DNA from: Lepiota brunneoincarnata
Taxonomy: Eukaryota; Basidiomycota; Agaricomycetes; Agaricales; Agaricaceae
Assembly (NCBI GenBank): GCA_023014365.1
Contig: JAEBUN010000001.1
Location: forward strand, 1,612,001 to 1,676,000
Direction: 5' to 3'
DNA length: 64,000 nucleotides
Shown here: piece by piece, positions 13,401 to 24,725 of the stretch
How positions within the stretch are numbered: the stretch's first letter is position 1
Layout of the letters: every line of letters begins with the position of its first letter
The notes under the pieces: model-generated
Told to the model about the DNA's origin: nothing
Seen by the model: only the letters and a program-made list of their open reading frames with translations
Databases searched by the model: none
Made by a program: the position numbers and the translations under genes

Positions 13401-14812
13401 GCGGAACCTGTACACATCAGTATATATCCGAGTGCCTAAATCGTGCAATTACTCACATTCCTTCTGAACCCTGAATTAATATCTTCTCAATCTCGTCTTT
13501 GATGGATCGAGGTCGTGATTTCAGCTTAACGTCTTCCTTGAGTCGAGACTGGACGTAGAGGCGAATATCTTCTTCGACCCTCGAGCTATTCATCTCCATG
13601 ATTGTGACTGGTTTTCCCTCGAAAGTGATTTCAATGTCGTGGTCCCTACGACTGGTGGCCAGAATGTGATTTCTGTTTCCCATGGCCGAGATATCATGTA
13701 ACCTTCCTATTGCATCTTCCTTCTCCAAACTCTCGTCCAATGCGTCGACGATAATGAAAACCCGGCGAAAGCTTTGCAAGACAGTGTTCAAAGTTTCTAA
13801 GAGTGTTTCTATATCGAGAGATTTGTCCACGTATTGTCTTCGGAGTTCTACAAGAACCTCGGGAAAGACACGTGCCTGACGAGCAAGCTGCACCAGGAGA
13901 GACCGTATCATGCTCTCCGCTGTGCGCTTCTGGACGTCGGAGAAATCGAAATAGAAGAAGGCGATCGCAATCCCTGATTCAAGGTCAACTTGAGATTTCT
14001 TGACTGTTTCAATGATGTGCGAAGAGAGCATGGTTTTCCCGCAGCCTATCTTCCCGTGTAGCCAAAGAAATTGATCGGTGGTCGCATCCAGCCAGTCCTT
14101 GAAGGTAGCTGACCCGACAAACCATTCTCCGGTTCCAGGAACGTGCTTTGCTCGTGCGGTACGGTGATTGACGAATGTATCTACGGGCGACAGCCAATCC
14201 AGGATGTCCCTCTGCTTGTCACCTAGTAGAGTTGAATCTGGGAGCGAGTCAAAAAGGACTTGGAAACCCGTACCTTCCTGATTCGAATGAATACTGTTCA
14301 ATTTATCTGCAACTTGGTTTATTCCATCCTTCATTGCGACAGAGAGTGACCTGAAGTATAAATGCTCCATCTTTAGTCCAGCTAGGAATGATAGCAACCT
14401 CTTCTTACCGATGATCATTCTGAAGTGCAAGTATAAACAGTGACTTGAGTCGTTCTAGAGTAAGAATGATTGCTTGGACTTCGCCTTTCTGCAAGGGCCA
14501 GGCAAGCTTTCGACCAAAGTTTTTCTGCCCTTGGAGGGGTAGAAGGATCTTGGCAAGCTTTTCGAGGTTCGTTTTAAGTTGGTCAATTGGACCGGAGGAA
14601 CCGCCAAGTGCCTTGATCGACGACATCCACGGATCGTCACTGGCGGCGAGATTCTGTATCGTAAAAAGCATCCCATGCATGGAACTGAGCTCCAGCAGGA
14701 TGGATTTGACATCGTCGGAGACGTCCTTGAGAGTGACAAGATACTTCACCACAGTCCCGGTGAGCTGGAGGACGGCGATGATGCTGGCGGCAATGCTGAG
14801 GGGATCCGACAT
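10403..14812 (-). CDS. STAND-type NACHT NTPase with about 18 ankyrin repeats, one frameshift
   Basis: Fungal STAND proteins act as intracellular sensors; ligand binding to the repeats is thought to trigger NTPase-driven assembly. The start at 14812 gives MSDPLSIAASIIAVLQLTGT, the typical N-terminal helical domain of fungal NACHT-ankyrin proteins. An intron of about 58 bases joins QNDH to RSLSVAMKDG. The NACHT core has Walker A GKIGCGKT near residue 234 and Walker B RVFIIVDALDE near residue 331. A second intron lies near 13411-13463. A linker region (RALQWLAFSARPL, HASVKEYL) precedes about 18 ankyrin repeats (STPLHCATRYGN and similar) to the stop at 10403. The frame breaks inside the repeats at about 11828-11833, where removing one base restores VTSNEATMFHAAASGG. 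Without a correction the protein would end at 11640. Ligand unknown. Confidence 0.85.
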
Positions 14813-15244
14813 GAAATTGAGAACGCAGTGAAGGCGAGGTTGGAGAGCAAAAACCAAGGCTTTTATGGGACCGAGAAGACAGGAATCGAACACAATGTCC
14901 GTAAGCGCTCATGTCCTCGATGATACAGCTTTCCAGGCACAGTTGACAACCCGGCCATTGTGGCCGCTGTAGAATGGTCACCAGTCGGGCATAAGTTATC
15001 TGCGGGCACACGTAACACATCACACGTGATAGCAGACTTCACAATCCCAAGGTAGCCCCCGCAAACAGCCCACGCCACTCCGCTGCTACATGCGTGGACC
15101 AAACGTGGCAGTGGACCGCAGCTTGGACCCGGTACTCCTAAACATACACCAGAATTTCCCCCGCAACATGTCGTCATTGTCTAAGCTTCTGGTATATCTT
15201 CTCCCGAATCAAAGCCCGGATACCAATCCTGCCTAACTACTGCC
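14813..15244. promoter_or_regulatory. Divergent intergenic region between the NACHT-ankyrin and disordered-protein genes
   Basis: This 430-base gap separates two outward-facing starts (14812 minus, 15245 plus), so it must hold both promoters. I see no clear TATA box or repeated operator-like site. Open frames here are short and uninformative. Confidence 0.4.
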
Positions 15245-16645
15245 ATGTCACCCGGAAACACGGACACTCGTCCCAAATTCACTGGCGAGTCAACTTCCCT
15301 CACTGTTGAACCTGGGTCGGACTCCGAAAAACACGCCGTTCCGTCTTATGAAGGGTATGTGTTCGACTTGCTACCAGAAATAACTCTTGGTAACCGCTTT
15401 TCCCCCTTTAGTGATGCTCACATCAAAACCACCACCACGGAGGCAGCCAGTGCTCCCTCAGCCGGCTTCTACGTTCACGATCCCACCAAGACGCAGAACT
15501 ATCGGACCAATTCTCCAAACGCGCACAAATCCGATGCAAGCATTTCCACAGACATATATGACCCCGATCGTCACCCCGTCACCCATCCTTCTTACACAAT
15601 ACCCCAATCCGACTTCAAACATACTACCCCCAACTCCGGCTCTGGTATTCATGCGAGACAATACCATACTCGCAGAGGCAGGGATCAGATTCCGGTGGGC
15701 ACTACTACTTATATCCGAGACATCCCAGGTGTCGACTGCGATGTCTACCCCCCTATTTGGACTCGCGTCGCTGAGACAGAACGAGCCCAATATTCGGGCA
15801 GGGGTCGCTCGGGGATGAACAGTCGTTATCACGAAAACGACATTGAAGAGGAGCCGCGTCACCAAGAGTTGGAGATGGACCGTGACCGCGAGCGTGGAGT
15901 GATGCACGAGCAGGTACTGGCCACGGAGCAGGAGAATACAGGCGCCCATGCTAGAGGCATTCGTGGGCTTTTTGGCCGCAGTCGTCGCCGCGATTCTCCT
16001 TTGGTTGCTGGAGGCTCAGACACGACCAACACTAGATCCAAAAGCACTGGAAATATCGATGCCGAGAGAAACCGTTTGTCTACTTTAAGCTCAGAAAGGG
16101 AACGACTGGCGAGGGAGCGTAATAATGAGATTAGCGAAATGCCACAGTCTCCTTCAACTACTCAAGACATCAAACGTGACCGCCTTGGAACGGATGCTAG
16201 TGATCCTGCTCCCGTAACCAGGATCCACAGCGACACAGATGCGGGAACGGGGACAACCCTCGGCTCCGACCAAGCTCGCCAACACACGATTCCCCGAAGC
16301 ACAGCTAAAGTTAGTGACACGGCTCGCGAAAGGTCCGGGAGAACTGATTCCGGTGACATTGGCAGTGAGGTGAGGCTCCCGTTTATCTCACCTCACGTAT
16401 ATCTCCTGACATATTTACACGGACAGCACCCTGATGCCGAATCGAGGCCCGAAACAAAGCACGCGACGACCAGAAAGCCCACGATGATGGACAAAATTTT
16501 TGGCGGCGCAGAGGCTGCCATTGGGAAGGGTACTGGTAATGCGACTATGGATGCCAGGGGTGAGCAAAGAGCGGTCAGTTCTATTATAGTGTATCATCCT
16601 TGTCACTGATCAGTCTCCTAGGCTGGCGGGCTCAGTAAGAACTAG
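15245..16645 (+). CDS. Disordered, charged protein of unknown function
   Basis: The first exon opens MSPGNTDTRPKFTGESTS and runs about 370 residues of low-complexity, strongly hydrophilic sequence rich in Arg, Asp, Glu, Ser and Thr. A short basic block, RGIRGLFGRSRRR, lies near residue 240. An intron at about 16369-16425 (57 bases, a multiple of three) and another at 16573-16621 lead to a conserved-looking tail: TMMDKIFGGAEAAIGKGTGN, then RGEQRAAGGLSKN and a stop at 16643-16645. That tail resembles CsbD-like stress-protein segments in which a hydrophobic helix follows MMDK (tentative). No catalytic motif. It could bind membranes or nucleic acid, but nothing proves it. Confidence 0.65.
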
Positions 16646-17705
16646 ACGCCCGCCGCTTCAGGGTGTCTCCCAACCATCGCGCAAGTTTTCGTGTCTATAG
16701 TCACGTAGAAAGCCTGACCAGTAGATTTGTACATCAATCAATCATTGCTGAATGAGGATGTGCGCGATCGAGGCGGGCTCACTAACTACTCGTCCCACCC
16801 GACCAACGAGAAAGTCTAATGTCAATTGCCGATTTCTCGATGCTATAGTCTGTTGTCTGTCATAATGGAAAGTTGAACCAGGAGCTGCGACCACTATCGT
16901 TGTTGCCTCCTTCTCCGTCCTCCCTATTGCGGACAGAGATGTGCGCACGTTTATATTGACTAACGCCCCTGCACATGTATGTAGGTGCCAGTAAGCGCTA
17001 CGCCCACAAGCATCCACAACTCCTGAGACCTCGAGCCTGATTGGTGGCGCTTGTCAGTGCCACGAGACGAACCTACCGGAGTGTGCAACTTTTCTTTTCA
17101 CAGGATTTCGCATGCTGGCTCTCAACTGAAATGAGGGCTGCGGACACTAGGGCGCCCATGTCGAAGTTCCGCCTGTTTGACGGGTTAGGCGGGCACTGAT
17201 GGAAGTTGACCCCTGCTCCACTCCACACACGATCGGACCGTGTCACATCACCGCTTGCGAGCCCATCCAATGCCAACGAGAATTCTTTGCAACTATTGGT
17301 CGCCATAGTTGATGGGGTGACTGGCTGTAGTTACACGTCCGGTGTGGTTATTCAATTATTCTCATTCGAAGGCTCTCAAGGCCGCAATCGAAAGATATTT
17401 ATGCCCCATTTGGTCAGACTGAGAGCATTTCATGATTGGGCAGTCATGCCCCATGTCAGGCGCCAGAAGACCATATCCTGGTGAAAATCTTCCATATGCG
17501 TACCCGATAGAAAGCATCGTGGCCGATTCATTGCTTGCTAGAAGTCACTGTGATGATGCTGATGATGCTGACGATTTAGTTGTCCTACTTTAGGATAGTT
17601 CCTGTTCATGGGTGACCTTGTCTCCGTCCCGGAAAGGTACAAAAAGTCCAGGCTACCATTTTATAACTCACTTCCGGACTGAGCTTTCTGTTGAGACCTT
17701 TTGCA
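16646..17705. other. Intergenic, no gene supported
   Basis: About 1 kb with only short open frames on both strands. Near 17550-17575 there is a small GATGCT/GATGATGCT microsatellite-like run. The last 100 bases must contain the promoter of the gene starting at 17706. Confidence 0.4.
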
Positions 17706-19649
17706 ATGGCAACTCTATCACCCGATGACATCCAAATGAAATGGCAAACCGTCTATGATCGCTATAGTTGCGGTCTGTGACGGTCATTTCTTTAAAGCTA
17801 CACCACTAACATATTTATCCTGCTCATCTGCAGTTGCAGGAATCATGGCCCTGTGTTACGATGCAATATTGCTCTCCAGAAAGGAGGTATGTATTTCTCC
17901 TTTCAGATCCTAAGTCGGTAGAGACCCAAACAGGATCGGATAGGCCAAGCACATTTGTGTGTAAGTCGAACCCGATCGATCCCTGCTCCACCCAGATAGC
18001 TGATAAAACATAGGGTACCATGGTCATTTTCCAAGTCTCTCTATGTTCTCGTTCGCTATTGGGCACTTCTTGTTTTCATGTACGGTATCCCGTTTCTCTT
18101 CAGAATGTGAAGTAAGTGACATGTCAGTACCGTAGCGTCAGTTTATGGGGTGAGTCATCCGTTCTCGTGGACGGTATACCCTATAAATGCTGCTATTGCT
18201 CTGTCACACAGGCCTACATGCGGATGTCCCTCCCAAGGTGAGAGAATCAAACACAACCTGACCTGCACAACCTCCAACAAATTTCTCCAGACGTACAAAT
18301 CAGCTTCTCCATATTGATGGTACCGCTAACGTTAGAGCAGATGCAGAAACATGATATGGGCCACTGGATTGTGAGCAACCAACACGTAGAGCCCCAGTGC
18401 TATCCTTATACCCTTGCTTAGCATAACGGATGTAGGACAAACTACTGTTGTCAAGAGCATCCTTGTCTTGCGGCTACGGGCACTTTTCAGAAGCAGTCTG
18501 AAAGGTCAATCCCTGTTGGTCGTTCCTCTTGCAGTTAAAGACAGCTGATCGTATACCTAGTGACGATCCTCTTGTTCTTCGCAATGGCAGGTGAGTGCGG
18601 AGTTAGCACTAGGTATCCCGAAATTATATCATCTATCAATTTCTCAAACAGTTGAGCTGACGGTCCGTCCTAAAATTGAGCGAATGAAACATAGGGCTCA
18701 CTCGAAAATGCCAGGGAATAACTTATGCTTTTGTCATCCGAGGAAAATTGGGGCAGGGTTACACGTATGAGGGCTTCTACGAGCCTCTTGGTTGCTTTCT
18801 CATACTCCCAGGACCGGCTCAAGAGCTTTACCAGAGGAGCCAGACGGTCGCCTGGTTAGCGTTTATCTATGTCACGATTGATAATATCATTTACCGTTGT
18901 GTTTAGGGCCTGTCGATTATTCAGTACCAGTAGGTCTCATTCAGTAAACTCGGAGATCTAATCGCTGAACGCAAGAAAACGCAGCTCTTGAGTTGATTAT
19001 GACCCTGGTGGGCGTACATCTCACTGTGGGGGGGCAGGACAAGAGTTTTTGGTCGAGTCCGTTCCGTGGGAAATATCTTATATCCCCTGTGGTATTTGTT
19101 TTTTACAGGGACGGTCTTCTATTCTTTATACCGTAAGATGCATACTACTGGCGGTCATGGAACCAAGCTGACAATAAAGATAAATTATATCTGAAGAACT
19201 TTCGGTAAGTGTGACAGAGCTCTAACTGCAGCTGTTCCTGATGGGCCAGTCTATGTAGTGGTCAGTTTATTAGGGTTTTTGGCACCTCTGCACATCCAAG
19301 GAAGCAACCTCGGGACAATCAACTGGAGCATGTACATACTTCTCTGATTCTTTTCCTGGAATACGCCTCAAATGGTGACGAAAACAGGTGGCTAGCCTTT
19401 GTTTACATGGTTTGCGTAAGTGATTTTCATGACAGAGGAAATCGAAGGTTCATTTGGAACGAACAGGGCACCCGATTAATTCTGAACCTTCGGATTGCTG
19501 GCTGTAACTTCTCCGAGAGCACAATTACGGAGGCGAGACTTTCTACTCTGCGGTTTGAAAAGCCAACATCTGGGGCAGAGGAGTCGGCTCATCCGTTAGG
19601 TTCCAATACTATGTACCAGACCGATTCCGGCACCCAGGCTGGTAGATAA
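17706..19649 (+). CDS. DUF6533-type fungal integral membrane protein, many short exons
   Basis: DUF6533 proteins are basidiomycete seven-helix-like membrane proteins of unknown role, often in multigene families. Exons are very short. In order I read MATLSPDDIQMKWQTVYDRY, then VAGIMALCYDAILLSRKE (17830-17886), WSFSKSLYVLVRYWALLVFMY (about 18020-18080), a short MIWATGL piece near 18353, SILVLRLRALF near 18450-18490, TILLFFAMA near 18560-18590, and VELTVRPKIERMK near 18652. Then follow YEGFYEPLGCFLILPGPAQE and WLAFIYVTIDNIIY (18765-18890), GPVYVVVSLLGFLAP (about 19240), and GTRLILNLRI (19466-19495) with a Ser/Thr-rich cytoplasmic tail to a stop at 19647. The RY-x-A, LRLRALF and GTRLILNLR blocks match the family layout. 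About ten introns. Some exon joins (17886-18015 and 18890-19230) are not resolved. Confidence 0.75.
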
Positions 19650-19768
19650 GTACAGGAATATTCTTGTAAACGGTGGAATGGGCCTAGGCCCTGAATATTC
19701 CATAGTTTAATAAGTCAAATGCACAATGTAGTAGTGGTGTACCGGCAGAGGTAGAATGAAAAAAAAGA

Positions 19769-19850
19769 CTCTCTGTCGGGGAGTCGAACCCCGCTTTCGC
19801 GCGGTCGAGTGAATGACAGGCGCGTGTACTAACCGATATACTAACAGAGA
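19769..19850 (-). tRNA. tRNA-Asp (GTC) with a 10-base intron
   Basis: On the minus strand the 82 bases fold as a cloverleaf: acceptor TCTCTGT/ACAGAGA, D-arm GTATATCGGTTAGTAC, anticodon stem CGCGC/GCGCG, T-arm CGGGG TTCGACT CCCCG. The anticodon loop reads CTGTCA then, after TTCACTCGAC, a final C, giving loop CTGTCAC with anticodon GTC. The 10-base insert sits right after position 37, the canonical place for nuclear tRNA introns. The closest standard form is eukaryotic tRNA-Asp. A 3' A-rich run on the plus strand at 19758-19767 reads as the T-run terminator for RNA polymerase III. Confidence 0.93.
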
Positions 19851-20167
19851 CTATACCCTCGATGGTCATATTAATTTAATATGAACATGGAGCTGCACTT
19901 CTGATGGCACTTTGTTCTCCACCGAATATATGGCAGTGCGATATCTGTTTGTTGAGGTTCGTTACCTTAACATTTCGTTGCTCACAGCGCAATTGTTTTT
20001 GTTTTCTAGTCGATATTCCCAACCGCGCCATCAGCTAAACCCTCCGGGCGCTCAATGTCCTTTTGTGCAATATTGGATAAAAAGCAACCGTGGTCGACAA
20101 TGTACTACAACATCCCCCCGGTCGGAACAGCTTTCAGCCAGGTGCTGCGCTACGACTTCTCACTCAC

Positions 20168-21241
20168 ATGAACGAACGCTGGAGCGCGAAGGGTGGGGTC
20201 GTGAATGTGAAGGTGGGAGATACCCTTTTTGAGGTGACCCTCTCCGACCAATTGTAAATCAGGAGCCCGCTCACAACTCCCTCAGGTATCACCCACGTTT
20301 TTCTCGGGACTTCCAGATACGATGGCTCGAGCACTAGGGTTTACAAAGGGAAGGGGTTGGTCTGGTTTAGACCCGGTTATCCTGTCTGGTCACTCAGCCC
20401 AACAATTTGAGGAAGTGTTGGAAGCCTATTCGACCTTGTGAGTCTGTCATCATGATAGGAAGCGCTTGCCTACTGAGTAATTTGTGGTAGCCCAGATCTT
20501 GATTATAGAAACTTCCGTTTCGAACAGCTTCTTACCATTGCAGAGCTGTCTCATGCTTACCATCTCGAATCCCTCAAATCGTGGGCAATAGATGCCGTCA
20601 CGATGACTATCAGCACCCCCACATCCCCACTTCGTACGAGCACGGCCCCCACTCTTGCAAGGACACTCACTTTGGCCATGACGTATCAACGCCCTGAGCT
20701 CTCACTTATAGTCCAGCGCAAGTGGCTCCTCCGCATTTACTGCAACGAACTAAGCGCCATTGCTGCAATCACATTCGCCGAAAGCCATAGCTTACGCCAC
20801 TTCCTCGGTCATGCCCTGTATATGTATCTCCTTCGCCTCGCGCCTAGCTCGGGGGAAGAGGGGAGTGAACACAGCATCGACACCCACTCCACCCTGGATC
20901 CAAAGCTCACGAAGCACCTGCTCTGCGGTTATTATTCCTTACTTGCGTTTAGCAAGCAGCTACAGCACTCACCTCCGGCTCTCGAGGCGGTCGAAGGATG
21001 TTTACGTCACGGTCAATGTATTGCCGTTTGGAAGATACGTTGGTCGGCGGCCGTAACACGCCCATGTGCACTTCCCGCCATAGACCTGTTCTCACGTTTT
21101 TGTTTCATCGAACGCTGCCTTCAAATCGACATGATTCTAAATATTTGCATGTCCACACCCTGTCTACAGGCAGCACTCGGGACCTTGGCGAAAATGCGAG
21201 AACAGTTATCAAATAATTTGTATCATCATTTTGATCTCTAG
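20168..21241 (+). CDS. BTB/POZ-like protein 1
   Basis: BTB domains mediate protein dimerisation; lone fungal BTB proteins of this type have no assigned role. The start at 20168 reads MNERWSAKGG then VVNVKVGDTLFE, the usual first strand of the fungal BTB fold. After an intron (about 20231-20286) come VSPTFFSGLPDTMARALGF, DPVILSGHSAQQFEEVLEAY and, after a second intron ending near 20492, FRFEQLLTIAELSHAYHLES, matching the usual F-x-x-LL-x-x-A layout. The C-terminal part is helical and ends at 21241. Open frames are clean. The next gene downstream is a second BTB protein, probably an old tandem duplicate. Confidence 0.78.
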
Positions 21242-21676
21242 TAGCATCCCGTCACGTATATCCTTATGGTTAACTTATGCCTAGATAAATCTGAACGGCT
21301 TTTTACGATTAAATTTGCCTGGTGTGTGTTCGTTATGGTGGGATGCCTCGTGGTTTGAGCTTAATTTACTGCCACTTACAAGAACCAAAGGGTTCCGGGA
21401 ACCAGATCAGCACCAGAATTTTAATCTCAGGGTTACATTGAGAAAGTTCCTTGGGACTTTCTTGTGAGAAATTAAAGGTCGTTTTCTGGTCACCTCCTTT
21501 CGATTATCGCGTTATCATGATGCACGAGTCGAAGGCTTTGCCCACGTGTAACATTCATGTTTCCTTCATGCCCCTCTGACCGAATGCGGATTAATGCCGT
21601 TGGTGGCGAGCAATAAAAAGTTCCCCCCGACTTCCCCTAACCCGCATTCCCCGCTCTGCCCTTTGATTTGACATCG
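21242..21676. other. Intergenic between the two BTB-like genes
   Basis: About 430 bases with no open frame of note. It contains a local near-palindromic run at 21435-21470 built on GAAAGTTCC and GGGACTTTC. Otherwise nothing seen. Confidence 0.35.
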
Positions 21677-23001
21677 ATGGCTCAGTTATATCTATTCAAC
21701 CCGACGCACAAGCTGCGTCTACTTTCGAAACTGTTATTCCGAGGGTCGAAGCGCCTGCTTAGGAACGCAAACACACCAGTTCCGCTCTCAACGACCAGAT
21801 GCAGGGATAATGTCAATCTTTCGTATGTGCTTCCACGGCGGCTGCTGGAGGCTATGTTGCCGTCGAACGAATATCTCGCACATGACCCCGATTTCTACCT
21901 GAGGGACTCGGATGGGGGGTTTTGTGTGTTTCAAGTTGAAAGCACGCTGTTCAAAGTGATTTGGTCTTCTGTTTCCTGTTCTGGTTCATCTACTTAACGC
22001 TCGGCGAAATCCAGGTCCACCGCTGCCTCCTGCTCAGAGAGCCATCAGCATTTACTGATATGTTTGCCCTGCCGAACGTTTACCTGGAGGAAGGAAAAGA
22101 TGACAAGGCTCCTATCGTACTCTCCGACACCGTTGGACAGTTCCGCGACCTTCTATGGATCCTCTACGCCCCGTAGGCTGTTATATATATTTTCTGTTGT
22201 TTCAACGATACTAATTGCCTCCCTAGTCCGAGTGTCTTCCTCCCAGAGTCTCTGGCACGATCCCCAATACCCCTCAAACGTCTGCTTAATATTGTTGAAA
22301 TGACCAATAAATACTGCTTCGAATCCTACTCGTCCTGGGCAATCGATCATCTGACCACCATTGTGCAAGACCCGGCTGGCCCGTTACGCAACGCATCGCC
22401 CAAATTGCTCTCACGAATTCTTCATATAGCGGCGCTATGTGATCACAAAACCCTTCTCGATATTGTTACGCGACACTTGATCTCGCGCCTACTTTGGTAT
22501 GACATGCGTCCGGACGCCGTACTAGAAGTTGCGGAACGCCATCGATTGGCTAAGATTATCGGTGTTATCTACTACAAGCAGCTCATCAGCATGGAACACA
22601 TCTCCTCCGATGGCAGAACACCCCCCCAGCTCGCCTTTCCACCCAACACTGGCATAGAGAAGCGTATGCAGCTGCTGGCAGCTCATCATTCTCTCGTGAA
22701 GCTATGGGAACACCTGCAACTAACACCTCCCTCTTTTTATCATGAAGACTGTGCTGATCCCGATGAATGCAGCGAGATATGGGCTCAGTTGTGGTTGAAC
22801 GCAGGATGTACTCACGAGAGGCTGCGAGATGGATCCGCCGATGTTTTAGGGAGGCTCAAAGCGAAGATGATCAACCTACGAAGGACGTTGACTGGTACAA
22901 CGTCGATGGGCGTGCGATGTACTCTGGCGGCGCTGGAATCCATTTCGCAGGCAAGAGATGATGTCATAGACGGGCTTATAGACCATTTCGTGGAGTTCTG
23001 A
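21677..23001 (+). CDS. BTB/POZ-like protein 2
   Basis: Start ATG at 21677 (MAQLYLFNPTHKLRLLSKLL). After about 70 residues the BTB core begins: DPDFYLRDSDGGFCVFQVES then TLFKV; an intron at about 21958-22015; HRCLLLREPSAFTDMFALPN, DDKAPIVLSDTVGQFRDLLW and ILYAP; a second intron ending near 22227; then LKRLLNIVEMTNKYCFESY. The H-R-x-x-L, F-x-D-M-F and F-x-x-LLW-x-LYAP positions are those of basidiomycete BTB proteins. The C-terminal half is helical with LAKIIGVIYYKQLI near the middle. All frames intact; stop at 22999-23001. Function unknown beyond likely protein-protein contact. Confidence 0.85.
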
Positions 23002-23646
23002 TGGATGACCGGTTGGTACGTATCCCGTGCGCCTGCTTATCCGTTTGTTTTCCGCTAAGCTGTTACCTGAAGGAAATTTGAAGTTGGCTATGGTATAGCC
23101 AACGAATAGAAAGTGCAGGCCCACACCATTCGTATCGTCTATCAGCGAGCTAGACTACGCAGTGAGTACGAACTCTGCTACGACGTCGGTCTGTCAGATT
23201 CCTTATCGGATGTTATTTGTGAAGCATATAAGGGGCTACAACTCGCTTCGCCGGCAGACTTCCGAATCAGCTGAGCGGCTGATTCATCTATGGACGATCT
23301 TTTTGTCCGACTCTTCCGGAGATAGATGCTTGGGCGAAGTGATGGCTCCCCCGCCATACAAAATTCTGCTTTGAGCTTCACTGGAAAATTGAAGCCGCAT
23401 GTCGCCACTTCACCCGGGCGTTGACCCAGGCAGGATACGGCCCGACTACATATAATTTTTCTTTGCGACGTTGTTTACGCACACCCAAGACATCATTGAC
23501 CCAATTTTAACTGTGGGGCCCGATATCTATACTGAGTGCTCCACCGCGCTATTTTAATACCGCATAGGGGGCGACGCCGGTTTCTCCCCTCACGGGATAT
23601 AAAGGTCCCAAGGGGTAATATCACAGTGCACCATCTCTCCCCAATC
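23002..23646. other. Intergenic, upstream of the small Cys-rich gene
   Basis: No gene supported. The last 70 bases include an AT-poor pyrimidine stretch and the 5' leader of the gene starting at 23647 (a GATATAAAGG box at 23597-23606, about 45 bases before the ATG, is a plausible TATA element). Confidence 0.4.
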
Positions 23647-24169
23647 ATGTCCCCTCAAACAACTTCATCCCAACCGCCGGCTTCAGTCGAAATGTGTGAG
23701 TTGAAAACATACTTTTGATGAGCATATCGTATCTAAACCCCCCCACCTCCATTAATGTTCAGCCGTGCCCGGTGAACAGAAGAACCCCGAGGGGGTCGGT
23801 GAGCCTGAACAAGGGGCATCTCGTCTACGTGGTGGAGGCGCGGGGAAGGTATAGCGAATTCCAGCTACGCTCGGTCATGCTTTGACCTGTGAGTTCCTAG
23901 GGCTGCCTCTTGTCGTGCGTGGGCTGTTTCTTGTGCTTTGGTGAGTTGCGCATATTGGCCTCCACTGTACTTGTGTCTGATGGTACTCGTGGACAGAGTG
24001 TTGCGAGGTCCGTTCATCATCCATAGTACCCCACAGGTATTTAACAACAATTGCAGGGATGCTGCGAATGCATCGCCGATATCATATGTAGGCACCGCGT
24101 TGTTATATTTGTGATGTTGGCCTTACGCACATTCTTTTCTTAGGTTGTCCTTGCGAGATGTGTTGTTAA
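23647..24169 (+). CDS. Small Cys-rich protein (66 residues, four exons)
   Basis: Four exons, 23647-23695, 23763-23848, 23901-23940 and 24144-24169, join in frame at GT-AG sites (201 bases with the stop). The protein opens MSPQTTSSQPPASVEMSVPG, continues EQKNPEGVGEPEQGASRLRG then GGAGK, and ends with a 21-residue tail starting GCLLSCVGCF that contains eight cysteines and ends MCC. This Pro/Gln/Glu-rich head with RLRGG and a Cys-rich C-terminus is the layout of small CYSTM-like proteins that attach to membranes through their cysteines (family link tentative). TATA-like GATATAAAGG lies 41-50 bases upstream of the ATG. Too small and split to show in ordinary open-frame scans. Confidence 0.65.
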
Positions 24170-24280
24170 ATATAGTCCCACAGCCCGTTGTAAATACAGA
24201 CTCTGATACAGCGACTCCCACCGATGATACGTCGCCCGAAAACGAGATTGTTTTCACATCGCCTCAAGATAATCCAAGTT

Positions 24281-24725
24281 CTCTTTCCTCGGGATCTCCT
24301 GTGCTGCTATCGCAGGCTGGCTGGGCTGGCTGGGCTGACATCATAGGCAGAGTGCAGGGCCAAGTCAAATATATCGAGGAACGTAACGTAATGGTCTCAG
24401 GTGTAAGAAATACGGATCAAGATCCACAAGTCGATGAGTGAACCGAGTAGAACGCGTGCATTCCAGGAGCCAGTTCCGAGTCATCTGTTGCCGACATATT
24501 CAAAGCCTGGTACTGCGTACCAGTGCCAGAGCCACCGAAAGTGAAGATTGGTCGCCCTCTTCTAATGTAGACACTAACATCGGTCACGTTTCACGGCATG
24601 CTAAGTTATGGTCAGATGAAAGCTAACGGGTAAGCATGAAGTTATGGACTATTCCAATCTGGAGACACTAGATACGTTCCACTGACCGCTGTAGATCCAT
24701 CATCGTTGTATGATAACCTGTGCGA
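24281..24725 (+). repeat. Dispersed repeat R2, copy 1 (uninterrupted)
   Basis: About 445 bases aligning to 28148-28210 plus 29297-29645. Shared blocks include TTCTCTTTCCTCGG, CAAGTCAAATAT, CAAGTCGATG, GTGAACCGAGTAG, GGTCGCCCTCTTC, GAAAGCTAACGG and TGACCGCTGTAGA. Identity is roughly 75-85% by eye. It contains a small minisatellite of GGCTGGCT units at 24315-24335. No coding potential. It may be the 5' edge of an older glyoxal oxidase unit. Confidence 0.7.
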
